Assembly (NCBI GenBank): GCA_903920005.1
Contig: CAIXKI010000192.1
Span: forward strand, 1-37,367
From: an uncultured delta proteobacterium
Lineage (GTDB): Bacteria; Bdellovibrionota_C; UBA2361; OMII01
DNA: 37,367 bases
Direction: 5' to 3'
Positions 15,531 to 24,182 of this stretch are shown piece after piece. Positions within the stretch are counted from its first letter, which is position 1; every line of letters begins with the position of its first letter. The notes below the pieces were generated by a model. The model was not told the DNA's origin, did no database searches, and saw only the letters and a program-made list of their open reading frames with translations. A program made the position numbers and the translations under genes.

Positions 15531-16985
15531 ATGAAATCAGGACTTTCCATCCTTCCCCTCGATGACGCACCGGCTAAGAGTTGTTCGGTTGCGGTCAATA
15601 TTACTGAGCCACAAGCTCTGGACGGCAAAGCAGCTTTTGTCGGGCGCGCGGCCATCGTGACTCTTGGTTGTGCCAAGAATCAAGTGGACTCAGAGGTAAT
15701 GATCGGAGTGCTTCGCAACTCCGGGTTTGAAATTACAAACGATCTTAGTCACGCCGATGTCGCGGTGGTAAACACCTGCGGATTCCTTGAGAGTGCGGTA
15801 AAGGAGAGCGTTGATTGCGTTCTTGAGCTTTCGGAGCTTAAGAAATCGGGAAGCCTCCGTCGGTTGCTTGTGGCGGGCTGTATGGTCGAGCGCTACAAGG
15901 GCGATATTCGCAAGGCGCTCCCTGAGGTCGACTCTTTTATCGCCCTCGATGGTCTTTTGAGTGTTGGTCAGGCTGCGCTTGGGGCTGATGATTCTCTACG
16001 AGATATTCTCAACGAAGGCGCGCGACCCTATTTCCTGTACGACGAGACGATGCCGCGTCACCTCGCGTCACATCCGTACATGGCGTATGTAAAGGTGTCC
16101 GAAGGGTGTAATCGTCCTTGTGCGTTCTGCATTATTCCGCAGATTCGAGGATCGATGCGTAGCCGTTCGATCGAATCGATAACAAAAGAGGTTAAGGCGC
16201 TTGCGGCGCAAGGAGTCAAAGAGATTAACCTTGTGGCTCAAGACCTCACCGCGTTCGGAACTGATACGAATGCCGGACGTCTCGTCGAACTCCTTCGCTC
16301 CTTGGATGAGGCGAAGGCCGCTCCGTGGATAAGGTTGCTTTACGCGTATCCAGTGGGCGTTGATGATGAGCTCCTTGACGCTATCACGAACCTGTCGTCT
16401 ATCTGCACGTATCTAGACGTTCCGCTACAGCATGCTAGCGAGGACGTATTGAAGGCCATGAAGCGACCGATCGGCCGCTATGGATCTCGCCGTTTTGTAG
16501 AGTACGTCCGTTCGAAAGCTCCTTCGATTAAGCTTCGTACGACGTTTATCGTCGGATTCCCAGGAGAGACCGAGGCTGATATCAAGCAGCTTGAGGATTT
16601 CGTCGCGGAGGGACATTTCGAGAGTGTTGGAGTGTTTACCTACTCACCCGAGCAGGGGACTACCGCGTTTGATATGGACGATCAGATCTCTGAGAAGGAG
16701 AAGCGAGTCCGTCGAGATCGTATCATGCTCGCGCAACAGAAGGTGAGGATCGCCAAGAACGAAGAGTATATCGGTCAGGAGATAGAGGTTCTCGTTGAAG
16801 GACCTCATGAGGAGACCGATATGTTGCTTTCAGGCCGTACCCGGTTTCAAGCGCCGGAAGTCGACGGGACGGTTCTTATTAACGATGTTGTTGACGGGTT
16901 AGGAGAGATTCAAGCTGGTCATCTCGGCCGCGTGAAGATAACGGAAGTTTCAGGCTATGACCTGGTAGGAACATTAGTTGCATGA
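15531..16985 (+). CDS. rimO: Ribosomal protein S12 methylthiotransferase RimO
   Basis: Radical SAM enzyme with two iron-sulfur clusters that adds a methylthio group to an aspartate of ribosomal protein S12. Order: an N-terminal extension of about 38 residues, the UPF0004 domain with cluster ligands Cys47 (TLGCAKNQVDSE), Cys83 (NTCGF) and Cys117 (AGCMVERY), the radical SAM cluster CNRPCAFC (193-200), and a C-terminal TRAM domain from about residue 415. IIPQIRGSMRSR and QDLTAFGTD separate RimO from the tRNA enzyme MiaB. The extension has no in-frame alternative start near the family's usual position, so it seems genuine. AAGAG lies about four bases before the ATG. The stop overlaps the next start as ATGA. 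Confidence 0.95.
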   Translation: MKSGLSILPLDDAPAKSCSVAVNITEPQALDGKAAFVGRAAIVTLGCAKNQVDSEVMIGVLRNSGFEITNDLSHADVAVVNTCGFLESAVKESVDCVLELSELKKSGSLRRLLVAGCMVERYKGDIRKALPEVDSFIALDGLLSVGQAALGADDSLRDILNEGARPYFLYDETMPRHLASHPYMAYVKVSEGCNRPCAFCIIPQIRGSMRSRSIESITKEVKALAAQGVKEINLVAQDLTAFGTDTNAGRLVELLRSLDEAKAAPWIRLLYAYPVGVDDELLDAITNLSSICTYLDVPLQHASEDVLKAMKRPIGRYGSRRFVEYVRSKAPSIKLRTTFIVGFPGETEADIKQLEDFVAEGHFESVGVFTYSPEQGTTAFDMDDQISEKEKRVRRDRIMLAQQKVRIAKNEEYIGQEIEVLVEGPHEETDMLLSGRTRFQAPEVDGTVLINDVVDGLGEIQAGHLGRVKITEVSGYDLVGTLVA

Positions 16986-17764
16986 GCAATCCAAGGATCG
17001 GAATCTTCATTATTGCCTACAACGCCGTAAATCATCTTATTCAGACGATCTCTCGAATACCGAAAGAGGTCTACGATAACGTAGAAGAGATCTTTGTTAT
17101 CGATGATTGCAGCAAGGATAACTCCTACTACGCGGCGCTAGGTTATAAAGCCGCGTTTGGAATCGAGAAGCTTACCGTGCACCGCAACGTGAAGAATCAC
17201 GGCTATGGTGGCAATCAGAAGATAGGATACCAATACGCGATCGATAGAGGGTTGGATATCGTGGCGCTTGTTCACGGTGACGGCCAGTACGCGCCCGAGG
17301 CTTTACCGAGTCTTTTGGAGCCTCTGATCAAGAAAGAGGCGGATATGGTTTTCGGATCCCGCATGTCGAAGCCGGCTGAGGCCCTTAAAGGGGGGATGCC
17401 GCTCTACAAGTTCGTTGGAAATCGAATTCTAACCCGATGCCAGAATGCTATGACGGGCTTAAAGCTTTCGGAGTACCACTCCGGGTATCGGCTGTATTCA
17501 GTTGAGGCGCTCAAGCGAGTTCCCTTCGAAGCGTTCACCAACAATTGGCATTTTGACACCCAAATCATCCTCGCGATGGCCGAACGAGGTTTTAGGATTG
17601 CGGAGAGACCGATCCCAACGTACTACGGCGACGAGATCTGTCATGTGAACGGTCTCCCATACGCCTTCCACTGTTTGGCAACTAGCTATCAGTATTACCG
17701 CAATAGAAAGCGCAAAGCGCTCTCGTATCCGGGGCCCATGGATATTCCGCGACTCGCTCGGTAA
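16982..17764 (+). CDS. Family 2 glycosyltransferase, polyprenyl-phosphate glycosyltransferase type
   Basis: A 260-residue GT2 enzyme of the dolichyl-phosphate mannose synthase-like (DPM/DPG) group. Motifs: IGIFIIAYNAVNHLIQTI, EIFVIDDCSKDNS (about 35-47), a glycine-rich loop KNHGYGGNQKIGYQYA, LVHGDGQYAPEAL with the DxD-like DGQ, then GSRMSKP and the acceptor-side HSGYRLYSVEAL. There is no C-terminal membrane domain, so it is probably soluble or peripheral. A polyprenyl-phosphate acceptor is suggested by the family and is not proven. It is translationally coupled to rimO, an unusual partner, which probably reflects cotranscription rather than shared function. Confidence 0.88.
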   Translation: MSNPRIGIFIIAYNAVNHLIQTISRIPKEVYDNVEEIFVIDDCSKDNSYYAALGYKAAFGIEKLTVHRNVKNHGYGGNQKIGYQYAIDRGLDIVALVHGDGQYAPEALPSLLEPLIKKEADMVFGSRMSKPAEALKGGMPLYKFVGNRILTRCQNAMTGLKLSEYHSGYRLYSVEALKRVPFEAFTNNWHFDTQIILAMAERGFRIAERPIPTYYGDEICHVNGLPYAFHCLATSYQYYRNRKRKALSYPGPMDIPRLAR

Positions 17765-17910
17765 TCTCTGTCGCCCGGCGACGGGGCGGAGTCGCGTGAA
17801 AAATTGCCACCCTTCAGAGGGCAGAGGGCCAAAATCCCCCCATCTTTTGATTTCCCCCACGGACGGGATAGGTTATATCCATCGTGTCGTTTTGTCCCAT
17901 TGGAGTATTC

Positions 17911-19038
17911 ATGAGTACAGCAAAGAACCCCCAGATTTTAGCGCTTAACGAGCTCGGTCAATCCGTATGGTATGACAACCTCTCACGTGACGTTCTCCGT
18001 TCTGGTGAGCTTAAGAACCTTATTGAGCAGGGCGTATCCGGACTGACGAGCAATCCAACTATCTTTAAGCAGGCGATCGCGGACACCGCTAACTACGACG
18101 ACGACATGCGGTCCGGCGAGCTCAAAGATTTGGGCACAGAGGCTCTTTGCGAAGAGCTCATGTTGCGGGATGTCGCTGCGGCCGCGGACCTCCTCCGACC
18201 GATGTACGATCTGACCGGCGCAGGGGATGGCTACGCGAGTATCGAGGTTTCTCCATACCTCGCGGCAGATGAGAAGGGTACTGTGGAGGCCGCTGTTCGT
18301 TTGTGGAACAAACTCAATCGGCCCAACATCATGATCAAGATACCAGCTACGCCGGAGTGCATTCCCGCGATTCAAGCGGTGCTTGAGAAGGGGATTAACG
18401 TAAACGTGACTCTGATCTTCTCGAAAGAGGTGTACGATAAGGTTGCGAACGCGTACATCTCGGCGCTTCAAGCTCGTGCCGCTCGTGGCGAGAGTGTTCG
18501 AAATATCTCGTCTGTCGCAAGCTTCTTCGTGTCCCGCGTGGACGCAATTGTTGAGAAGAACTTCGATGATCTCGTCAAAGCTGGTAAGGCCAAGGCCGAG
18601 GATAAAGAGAACTTCTTCGGTAAAGTTGGCGTGGCTAACTCTAAGGTTGCCTATGCTTCTTTTGAGAAGCTCTTCTCCTCCGATTCGTTCAAAGCCCTCA
18701 AGGAGCAGGGGGCTCGGGTGCAACGTCCTCTCTGGGCTAGCACAGGCACTAAGAATCCGGTGTTTAAAGCTGTGATGTACGTTGAAGAGCTGGCGGGGCG
18801 AGACACTGTAAATACGATGCCTCCGGCTACCGTGAAGGCTCTGATCGCGGGAGCTACCATCGAACCAAGGCTGCACAATGGAGCGGCGGAGGCTGTCGCG
18901 TTGATCTCAAAGGTGAACACGCTTGGCGTTCCAACCGAGCAGCTTCTTAAAGAGCTTCAGGTTGCTGGTGTTAAGAGCTTCTCGGATTCGTATCGTGAGC
19001 TCCTTGAATCAATAGAGACGAAACGTAAGAGTATCTAA
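17911..19038 (+). CDS. tal: Transaldolase
   Basis: Transfers a three-carbon dihydroxyacetone unit in the non-oxidative pentose phosphate pathway. The ATG at 17911 has GGAG five to six bases upstream; a TG-rich frame extension to 17884 lacks a site. The 375-residue length fits the longer transaldolase subgroup (TIGR00876 type) found in actinobacteria and cyanobacteria rather than E. coli TalB. Seen: SGLTSNPTIFKQAI (43-56), IEVSPYLA (111-118), the Schiff-base Lys143 in IMIKIPAT, NVNVTLIFS (163-171), SVASFFVSRVD and RPLWASTGTKNP. It lies 24 bases before zwf and forms a pentose-phosphate operon with it. A TTGATT/TAGGTT pair near 17847-17874 could be its promoter but is weak. Confidence 0.96.
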   Translation: MSTAKNPQILALNELGQSVWYDNLSRDVLRSGELKNLIEQGVSGLTSNPTIFKQAIADTANYDDDMRSGELKDLGTEALCEELMLRDVAAAADLLRPMYDLTGAGDGYASIEVSPYLAADEKGTVEAAVRLWNKLNRPNIMIKIPATPECIPAIQAVLEKGINVNVTLIFSKEVYDKVANAYISALQARAARGESVRNISSVASFFVSRVDAIVEKNFDDLVKAGKAKAEDKENFFGKVGVANSKVAYASFEKLFSSDSFKALKEQGARVQRPLWASTGTKNPVFKAVMYVEELAGRDTVNTMPPATVKALIAGATIEPRLHNGAAEAVALISKVNTLGVPTEQLLKELQVAGVKSFSDSYRELLESIETKRKSI

Positions 19039-19062
19039 GGCGCATAATCAGTAGGACAGAAC

Positions 19063-20598
19063 GTGACTCAATCTCAATCAGCAGATGTCGACCAGCGAAT
19101 AGTACGACCTCCAGCGACCGCGCTCGTGATCTTTGGCGCAAGTGGGGACCTTACCTCTCGGAAGTTGATTCCAGCTTTGTGTAATCTTGCGGAAGACCAG
19201 TACCTTCCGGAGCACTTTATCGTAATCGGCTCATCGCGCTCTAAGTTGAGTGATGAGGATTTTCGCGCAAAGGTGCTTGAGGGGGTGAAGAAGCACTCTC
19301 GTCGGCCGATTAGTCCCGCCGTCTGGGAGGCTTTTGCTCGCAACCTCCACTACCAACCCCTTGATGGAGAGAAGCCGGAAGACTTTGAGGCGCTGAAGCA
19401 AAGGCTTGAGGCCTTAACAGCTCCTCATGGTGTACGTTTTAACTACGTGTACTACTTGGCGATGGCCCCGCAATTCTTTGGTCCGATCGCGTCCAATCTT
19501 AAAGAGGTGGGGCTGATAGAGGATTACTCTAAGGAAGCGAGGCAGACCTCTGTTGTGGTCGAGAAGCCGTTCGGACACGATCTGGAGTCGGCGCGTGAGC
19601 TGAATCGCGTTATTCGACAGAGTCTCGCGGAGGAACAGATCTATCGAATTGATCACTACCTTGGAAAGGAGACAGTTCAAAACATCCTCGTATTTAGGTT
19701 CGCTAACGGTATCTTTGAACCGTTGTGGAATCGAAAGTACGTAGACCACATCCAGATTTCTGTGTGTGAGGATATTGGTATCGGTACTCGAGCGGCGTAT
19801 TTTGATCAGAACGGCATCCTTCGAGACATCGTCCAAAATCACGTGCTTCAGATGCTCGCGCTTCTCTGTATCGAGCCGCCTATCTCCTTGAGCGACGCGG
19901 ATAGTATTCGTGATGAAAAGGCGAAAGTCCTTCGATCCATAAAGCGAATGACCCCAGAGGAGGTTCGTGAAAATACAGTTCGAGCCCAGTATGTAGCGGG
20001 CACCGTGGATTCAGAGACTGTAGCTGGATACCGCGAGGAAAAAGGGGTTGCGGAGAGCTCTTCCACGGATTCGTATGTAGGACTTAAGCTCGAGATCGAT
20101 AACTGGCGCTGGAGCGGTGTGCCCATTTACATTCGTGCCGGCAAGCGTCTTCCGAAACGAATCACTGAGATTACTATCTTCTTCAATAAGGCACCCGATT
20201 CTCTCTTTAAGGGAAGGAATATCGGCGAGCTTGAGCATAATGTTCTCTCTATTCAGGTTCAGCCTAAGGAGGGAATGTCGCTGCGGATAAGTTCGAAGCC
20301 CCCGGGGCCACGAATGCGAGTGCGACCGGTTGAGATGGATTTCACGTACGACAGCTCCTTCGGAGTAGCCTCTCCGGAGGCGTATGAGCGGCTCCTTCTT
20401 GATGTGATGAAGGGTGACGCGACTCTCTTCACGCGTAACGACGAGATCGAGGAGTCGTGGGATCTTCTTGCTCCTATTTTCGAGGCTTGGTCTGGTCCAA
20501 ATCCGCCGCCTCTGTATGAATACAAAGCAGGAACGTGGGGACCGCCGGAGGCTGATCAGTTGCTTGCGCCGATGAAGCACACCTGGAGAAAGCTCTAG
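19063..20598 (+). CDS. zwf: Glucose-6-phosphate 1-dehydrogenase
   Basis: Oxidises glucose-6-phosphate to 6-phosphogluconolactone with NADP or NAD, the first step of the oxidative pentose phosphate and Entner-Doudoroff routes. The protein has 511 residues, the usual length. The coenzyme loop GASGDLTSRK (25-34), EKPFGHD (167-173) and the active-site signature RIDHYLGKE (195-203) are intact, with the C-terminal domain segments FRFANGIFEPLWN and PIYIRAGKRLPKR. It starts with GTG, preceded by AGGA seven bases upstream. It follows tal in an operon. Neither 6-phosphogluconolactonase nor 6-phosphogluconate dehydrogenase nor edd is next to it, so the downstream route is not shown here. Confidence 0.97.
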   Translation: MTQSQSADVDQRIVRPPATALVIFGASGDLTSRKLIPALCNLAEDQYLPEHFIVIGSSRSKLSDEDFRAKVLEGVKKHSRRPISPAVWEAFARNLHYQPLDGEKPEDFEALKQRLEALTAPHGVRFNYVYYLAMAPQFFGPIASNLKEVGLIEDYSKEARQTSVVVEKPFGHDLESARELNRVIRQSLAEEQIYRIDHYLGKETVQNILVFRFANGIFEPLWNRKYVDHIQISVCEDIGIGTRAAYFDQNGILRDIVQNHVLQMLALLCIEPPISLSDADSIRDEKAKVLRSIKRMTPEEVRENTVRAQYVAGTVDSETVAGYREEKGVAESSSTDSYVGLKLEIDNWRWSGVPIYIRAGKRLPKRITEITIFFNKAPDSLFKGRNIGELEHNVLSIQVQPKEGMSLRISSKPPGPRMRVRPVEMDFTYDSSFGVASPEAYERLLLDVMKGDATLFTRNDEIEESWDLLAPIFEAWSGPNPPPLYEYKAGTWGPPEADQLLAPMKHTWRKL

Positions 20599-20752
20599 CG
20601 GGAAGGGGAAAGACGCTTCGGTCGGTACCATTTTGGGGGGTTGGTCCAAGCTCTCGAAATGCGCGACAGGAGATCGTATGTGACGACCCTGCTAGTGCTC
20701 CTCTTTCGAGGCGCGGTAAGCTGGTGTTCGCATCCTAGGGGAGAGTGTACGA

Positions 20753-21916
20753 GTGCTCAAATTATCAATCTCTGAAACGAGCGAGCGGTTTAGGACAAGT
20801 TTTCAAGAATGGCTTGAGAACAATCCAGTCCCTCACGTTAAAGATGATACCTCGCTCGATGAATTCCAACAGGTTGGGAGAAACTGGCAGCGAAGCCTTT
20901 CGAGTGGCGGATGGCTCGGCACTCACTGGCCACAGGAGTTTGGCGGTCGAGGTCTCTCGCTTGTTGAAGAGGCGATCGTGCAAGAGGAGCTCGTTCGGGT
21001 TTCGGCGCCACAGATATTAGGGCTCTTTGGCCTCACGATGGTTGGGCCGGTCCTGATCGCGCATGGTAACGAGATTCAAAAAAAGCGATTCCTTTCGAAG
21101 ATACTTTCGGGGGACGAAATCTGGTGCCAGGGGTTCTCTGAGCCCGGCGCCGGGAGCGATCTCGCCGCGGTTAAGGCTCGTGCCGTACCCGTCGATGGGG
21201 GCTACGAGCTCTCAGGGCAGAAGATTTGGACGAGTTTCGCGCACGTGGCTGATTGGTGCTTCGTGTTGTGCCGCACCGCTGATTCTGCCCGCAAGCACGA
21301 GGGGCTTTCGTATCTGCTCGTTGACATGAAGTCACAAGGGATCACTACTCGTCCGTTACAGCAGATCAGTGGTGATAAGGAATTTAATGAGGTTTTCTTC
21401 GATTCGGTATTCGTCCCGTCGGAGAACCTTGTTGGTAAAGAGGGCGACGGTTGGAAGATCGCTATCTCGACACTGATGTTCGAGCGGGTCGTGCTTACCT
21501 TCGCTCGACAACTTCAGTCTGAGACTGCGCTTCGTGAACTGCTCGCGCGTGTGGACGCTGATACCGCTCTTACGACAAAAGTAGACTTGGCTCGCTCTAT
21601 CGTGGACGCGTGTGCGACAAGGGCGTTGGCGTACAGTCACCTTATGGATTACGCGAAGGGGGCGGCTCCAGGTCCGGAAGGATCGCTTGATAAGCTACTG
21701 TGGAGCGAGGCGTTTCAAAGGCTTTGTAAGGTAGCGCTCGCCTTCGACGGGGGCGATGTCGCGCTTGGGGAGCATGGACCTGAGAATGGAGCTGATGTGC
21801 ACCGCTATTTGTACTCCAGGGGGAGAACGATAGCGGCGGGCACGTCAGAGATCCAGCGAGGCATTATCGCTGAACGTATTCTAGGATTGCCTCGACTCAA
21901 GCATCAATTGGGATAG
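20753..21916 (+). CDS. Acyl-CoA dehydrogenase family protein
   Basis: FAD-dependent acyl-CoA dehydrogenase fold, 387 residues. Seen: the N-terminal helical domain, THWPQEFGGRGLSLVEEA, the flavin/substrate loop WCQGFSEPGAGSDLAAVKARA, GQKIWTSFAHVADW, and the C-terminal AAGTSEIQRGIIAERILGLPR. The residue before GTS, Glu in medium-chain acyl-CoA dehydrogenase, is Ala here, as in many bacterial FadE-like paralogues. The catalytic base must therefore sit elsewhere, or the substrate is unusual. GTG start with GGGGAG nine bases upstream. It stands alone between zwf and a convergent gene, with no electron-transfer flavoprotein or CoA ligase beside it, so no pathway can be named. The fold assignment is firm and the substrate open. 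Confidence 0.93.
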   Translation: MLKLSISETSERFRTSFQEWLENNPVPHVKDDTSLDEFQQVGRNWQRSLSSGGWLGTHWPQEFGGRGLSLVEEAIVQEELVRVSAPQILGLFGLTMVGPVLIAHGNEIQKKRFLSKILSGDEIWCQGFSEPGAGSDLAAVKARAVPVDGGYELSGQKIWTSFAHVADWCFVLCRTADSARKHEGLSYLLVDMKSQGITTRPLQQISGDKEFNEVFFDSVFVPSENLVGKEGDGWKIAISTLMFERVVLTFARQLQSETALRELLARVDADTALTTKVDLARSIVDACATRALAYSHLMDYAKGAAPGPEGSLDKLLWSEAFQRLCKVALAFDGGDVALGEHGPENGADVHRYLYSRGRTIAAGTSEIQRGIIAERILGLPRLKHQLG

Positions 21917-21952
21917 TGTCATCTGTCTGGCAAATTATACGGGTAGCCTACG

Positions 21953-22375
21953 CTACAGCCTCTCCATAATTTGTTCCTCCGTCGCAAAAGCGAGATCTTT
22001 GTGTATCTCCTGGATAATCACCCCGTGAACCGAGGATGGAAGAACGGTTCGCAGTATTCCGAGGAGCCTTGGCTCAGCGATAAGGATTAAACGATCGAAT
22101 TTTTGCTTGTTGAGCGCTAGATCGATCTGATCCCCGATCTCCCGATAGAAGTTGATAAGGCTCCTCTCTTTCGGCGATTGTTCGGTTGAGTATGCAAGTC
22201 GTCGGCGCATCCGGTTGTCGGAACTTGTGCCTGCTTTATCGCTAACTAAATCCCTTGGGTGCAACTTCCCTTCAGGGTTTCCGATGTCGGTAACCAAGGT
22301 CAGATCCTTCTTCCCTTTCCTTTCAAAGATGCGGACTTCGTCCCGACTTGCTACTACGATCCACGTGGTATCCAT
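21953..22375 (-). CDS. Host_attach / baeRF-like family protein
   Basis: A small 140-residue cytoplasmic protein with the pattern of the Host_attach family (Pfam PF10116): WIVVASRDEVRIFE at the start, GNPEGKLHPRDLVSDKAG in the middle, FYREIGDQIDLALNKQKFDRLILIAEP, then LLGILRTVL and IQEIHKDLAFAT at the end. The family was named for a protein linked to bacterial attachment to plant or fungal hosts, but most members sit in free-living bacteria. Comparative work has grouped it with bacterial eRF1-like (baeRF) proteins possibly acting at the ribosome. Function here is unknown. The start is well fixed: AGGAGG lies six bases before the ATG. It is monocistronic, convergent with the acyl-CoA dehydrogenase gene. 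Confidence 0.85.
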   Translation of the reverse strand: MDTTWIVVASRDEVRIFERKGKKDLTLVTDIGNPEGKLHPRDLVSDKAGTSSDNRMRRRLAYSTEQSPKERSLINFYREIGDQIDLALNKQKFDRLILIAEPRLLGILRTVLPSSVHGVIIQEIHKDLAFATEEQIMERL

Positions 22376-22539
22376 GAGGGCCTCCTCTTGAATGGTTTAT
22401 ACAGATGAGTATCCGCCGACTTGCCGCTTTAGTTGTGTGATGAAACGTAGGGTGTGAGTTTGCAGGAGGGAGAGGGTTGTAACGTATTGGACTAACGAGC
22501 CCGAGGGGAAATATCGCCCTCAGCGCTGGAATAACCTTC

Positions 22540-22548
22540 TGGTATAAG
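22540..22548 (+). promoter_or_regulatory. Extended -10 promoter candidate close to the radical SAM start
   Basis: TGgTATAAG is an extended -10 motif that ends 14 bases before the ATG at 22563. No clear -35 or ribosome site is seen, so the transcript would be nearly leaderless. A GAGGG/CCCTC hairpin (22503-22521) lies just upstream. Confidence 0.3.
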
Positions 22549-22562
22549 CGAGACTCCTTGGT

Positions 22563-24104
22563 ATGAGCGAGATCGTGCTCTCAACATTAAATGCCAGGTT
22601 CATTCATGCCGCGGTTGGCTTGCGATATCTCTATGCCAATCTTGGGGAGTTGCAAGAGCTTGCCGTAATTGCTGAATACGAGGCGTCGCAGCCGGCGAGA
22701 GAGATCGTTGAGTCTATCCTCGACTATAATCCGTCTATAGTCGGGTTCGGTGTGTATATCTGGAATACCGCCCGTACGCGCGAGGTCATTTCCCTCCTAA
22801 AACGCGTTCGCCCCGAGATCGTAGTTGTTATCGGTGGTCCGGAAGTGAGCTTCGAATATGAGGGGCAGCCGATCGTGGAACTCTGCGATTACTTGATTAC
22901 GGGGGAAGCGGATCTTTCGTTCGCGAAGTTATGTCGTGAGGTGCTCTCTGGGAATCTGCCCTCAGAAAAGATAATTCATTCCGGGTTGCCCGCGCTCGCT
23001 GATGTCAAACTTCCGTATCGATACTACACGGATAAGGATATCGCTAACCGGGTTGTTTACGTTGAGGTATCTCGAGGATGTCCGTTCACGTGTGAGTTCT
23101 GTCTCTCCTCTATAGATATCCCGGTACGCCAATTTGATCATCTGCAGGTGCTGGAAGAATTGGACGCGCTCTTTAGAAGGGGATTGCGGACCTTCAAATT
23201 CGTTGACCGTACCTTCAATCTTAATATTCGCACATCGCTCACTATTCTCAATTTTTTTCTTGAACGCATGGAGCCAGGACTCTTCGTCCATTTTGAGATG
23301 GTTCCCGATCGGTTTCCTCCGCAGCTTAGAGAGGTGGTGGCGAAGTTCCCTCCTGGAAGTTTGCAGTTAGAGATAGGGGTGCAGACCCTTAATCCAGAGG
23401 TGAGTGCCAACATCAGTCGGAGGCAAGATGTCCCAAAGCTATTCGAGAACATCGCCTTTCTTCGAAAAGAGACCACGGCATATTTACACATTGATCTGAT
23501 TGTAGGGCTCCCCGGAGAAACTATAGACAGCTTTGGTCGGGGATTCGACCAGATTGTGGCCCTTAATCCCCAGGAGATTCAGGTAGGTATTCTGAAGCGT
23601 CTACGCGGCACGCCGATAGTTCGCCATGACGACGTCTTTAAGATGCGGTACTCGGAAGATCCTCCCTATGAGGTGGTGAGCACGAAAGATGTTTCGTTTA
23701 AAGAACTCCAGGAGATGGGGCGTTTCGCCAGGTATTGGGATTTGGTCGCCAATAGCGGGAACTTCTTGGAGGCGAGAGAGCTTCTCCTCGCCACGCACGA
23801 GTCTCCGTTTCAGGCGTTCTTTCACTTTAGCTCCTGGTTGTTTCTGCAAGTCGGCAAGCGCTCGTCGATTAACTTAAAGACCCTGGCGGAGTTAGTGTTC
23901 GCCTACCTTACAAACGTGCGTGGAGGGGGCATAGAGGATATTGGTCCTATCGTCGCGCGAGACTATGAACGTGGAGGACGAAGCGACCTTCCGCGTGTGC
24001 TGGCTCCGTACGCGTCTTCTCACATGGCAGTTGGAGAGAGAGTGCTTGCGTTAAAGCGTCAGCAGCGAACGCTTTTATCTCAATCACAGGGTGTCGGAGA
24101 GTAA
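22563..24104 (+). CDS. Cobalamin-binding-type radical SAM protein (DUF4080-like C-terminus)
   Basis: 513 residues. An N-terminal B12-binding-type Rossmann domain (1-140) has NARFIHAAVGLRYLYAN, VGFGVYIWNTARTREV and VIGGPEVSFE, but no DxHxxG motif, so cobalamin would be bound base-on or not at all. The radical SAM domain carries CPFTCEFC with Cys173, Cys177 and Cys180, followed by KFVDRTFNLN and LIVGLPGET. The C-terminal 130 residues, from about 380, match the DUF4080 region of this group by general pattern. Substrates of the DUF4080 group are unknown, and the neighbours give no clue. It ends before a strong hairpin and a convergent gene. The fold is certain; the reaction is not. Confidence 0.92.
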   Translation: MSEIVLSTLNARFIHAAVGLRYLYANLGELQELAVIAEYEASQPAREIVESILDYNPSIVGFGVYIWNTARTREVISLLKRVRPEIVVVIGGPEVSFEYEGQPIVELCDYLITGEADLSFAKLCREVLSGNLPSEKIIHSGLPALADVKLPYRYYTDKDIANRVVYVEVSRGCPFTCEFCLSSIDIPVRQFDHLQVLEELDALFRRGLRTFKFVDRTFNLNIRTSLTILNFFLERMEPGLFVHFEMVPDRFPPQLREVVAKFPPGSLQLEIGVQTLNPEVSANISRRQDVPKLFENIAFLRKETTAYLHIDLIVGLPGETIDSFGRGFDQIVALNPQEIQVGILKRLRGTPIVRHDDVFKMRYSEDPPYEVVSTKDVSFKELQEMGRFARYWDLVANSGNFLEARELLLATHESPFQAFFHFSSWLFLQVGKRSSINLKTLAELVFAYLTNVRGGGIEDIGPIVARDYERGGRSDLPRVLAPYASSHMAVGERVLALKRQQRTLLSQSQGVGE

Positions 24105-24111
24105 TGTGGGG

Positions 24112-24163
24112 AGGAGTGTGACGTGTTTTCATTCGGGAAGAATGAGACTCTTGTCACACTCTT
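24112..24163. terminator. Long hairpin between convergent genes, probable bidirectional terminator
   Basis: AGGAGTGTGAC (24112-24122) pairs with GTCACACTCTT (24153-24163) over 11 bp including one G-U. Inside, CATTC (24130-24134) pairs with GAATG (24140-24144). It lies eight bases after the radical SAM stop and 20 bases from the end of the opposite gene. No clean T tract follows on either strand, so it may act with Rho or protect the RNA end. Confidence 0.5.
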
Positions 24164-24182
24164 CGCCTATCATCGAGGGAGG

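Noticed and set aside
17765-17910. GTCGC/GCGAC hairpin after the GT2 gene as a terminator
   Set aside because: No T tract follows the hairpin.
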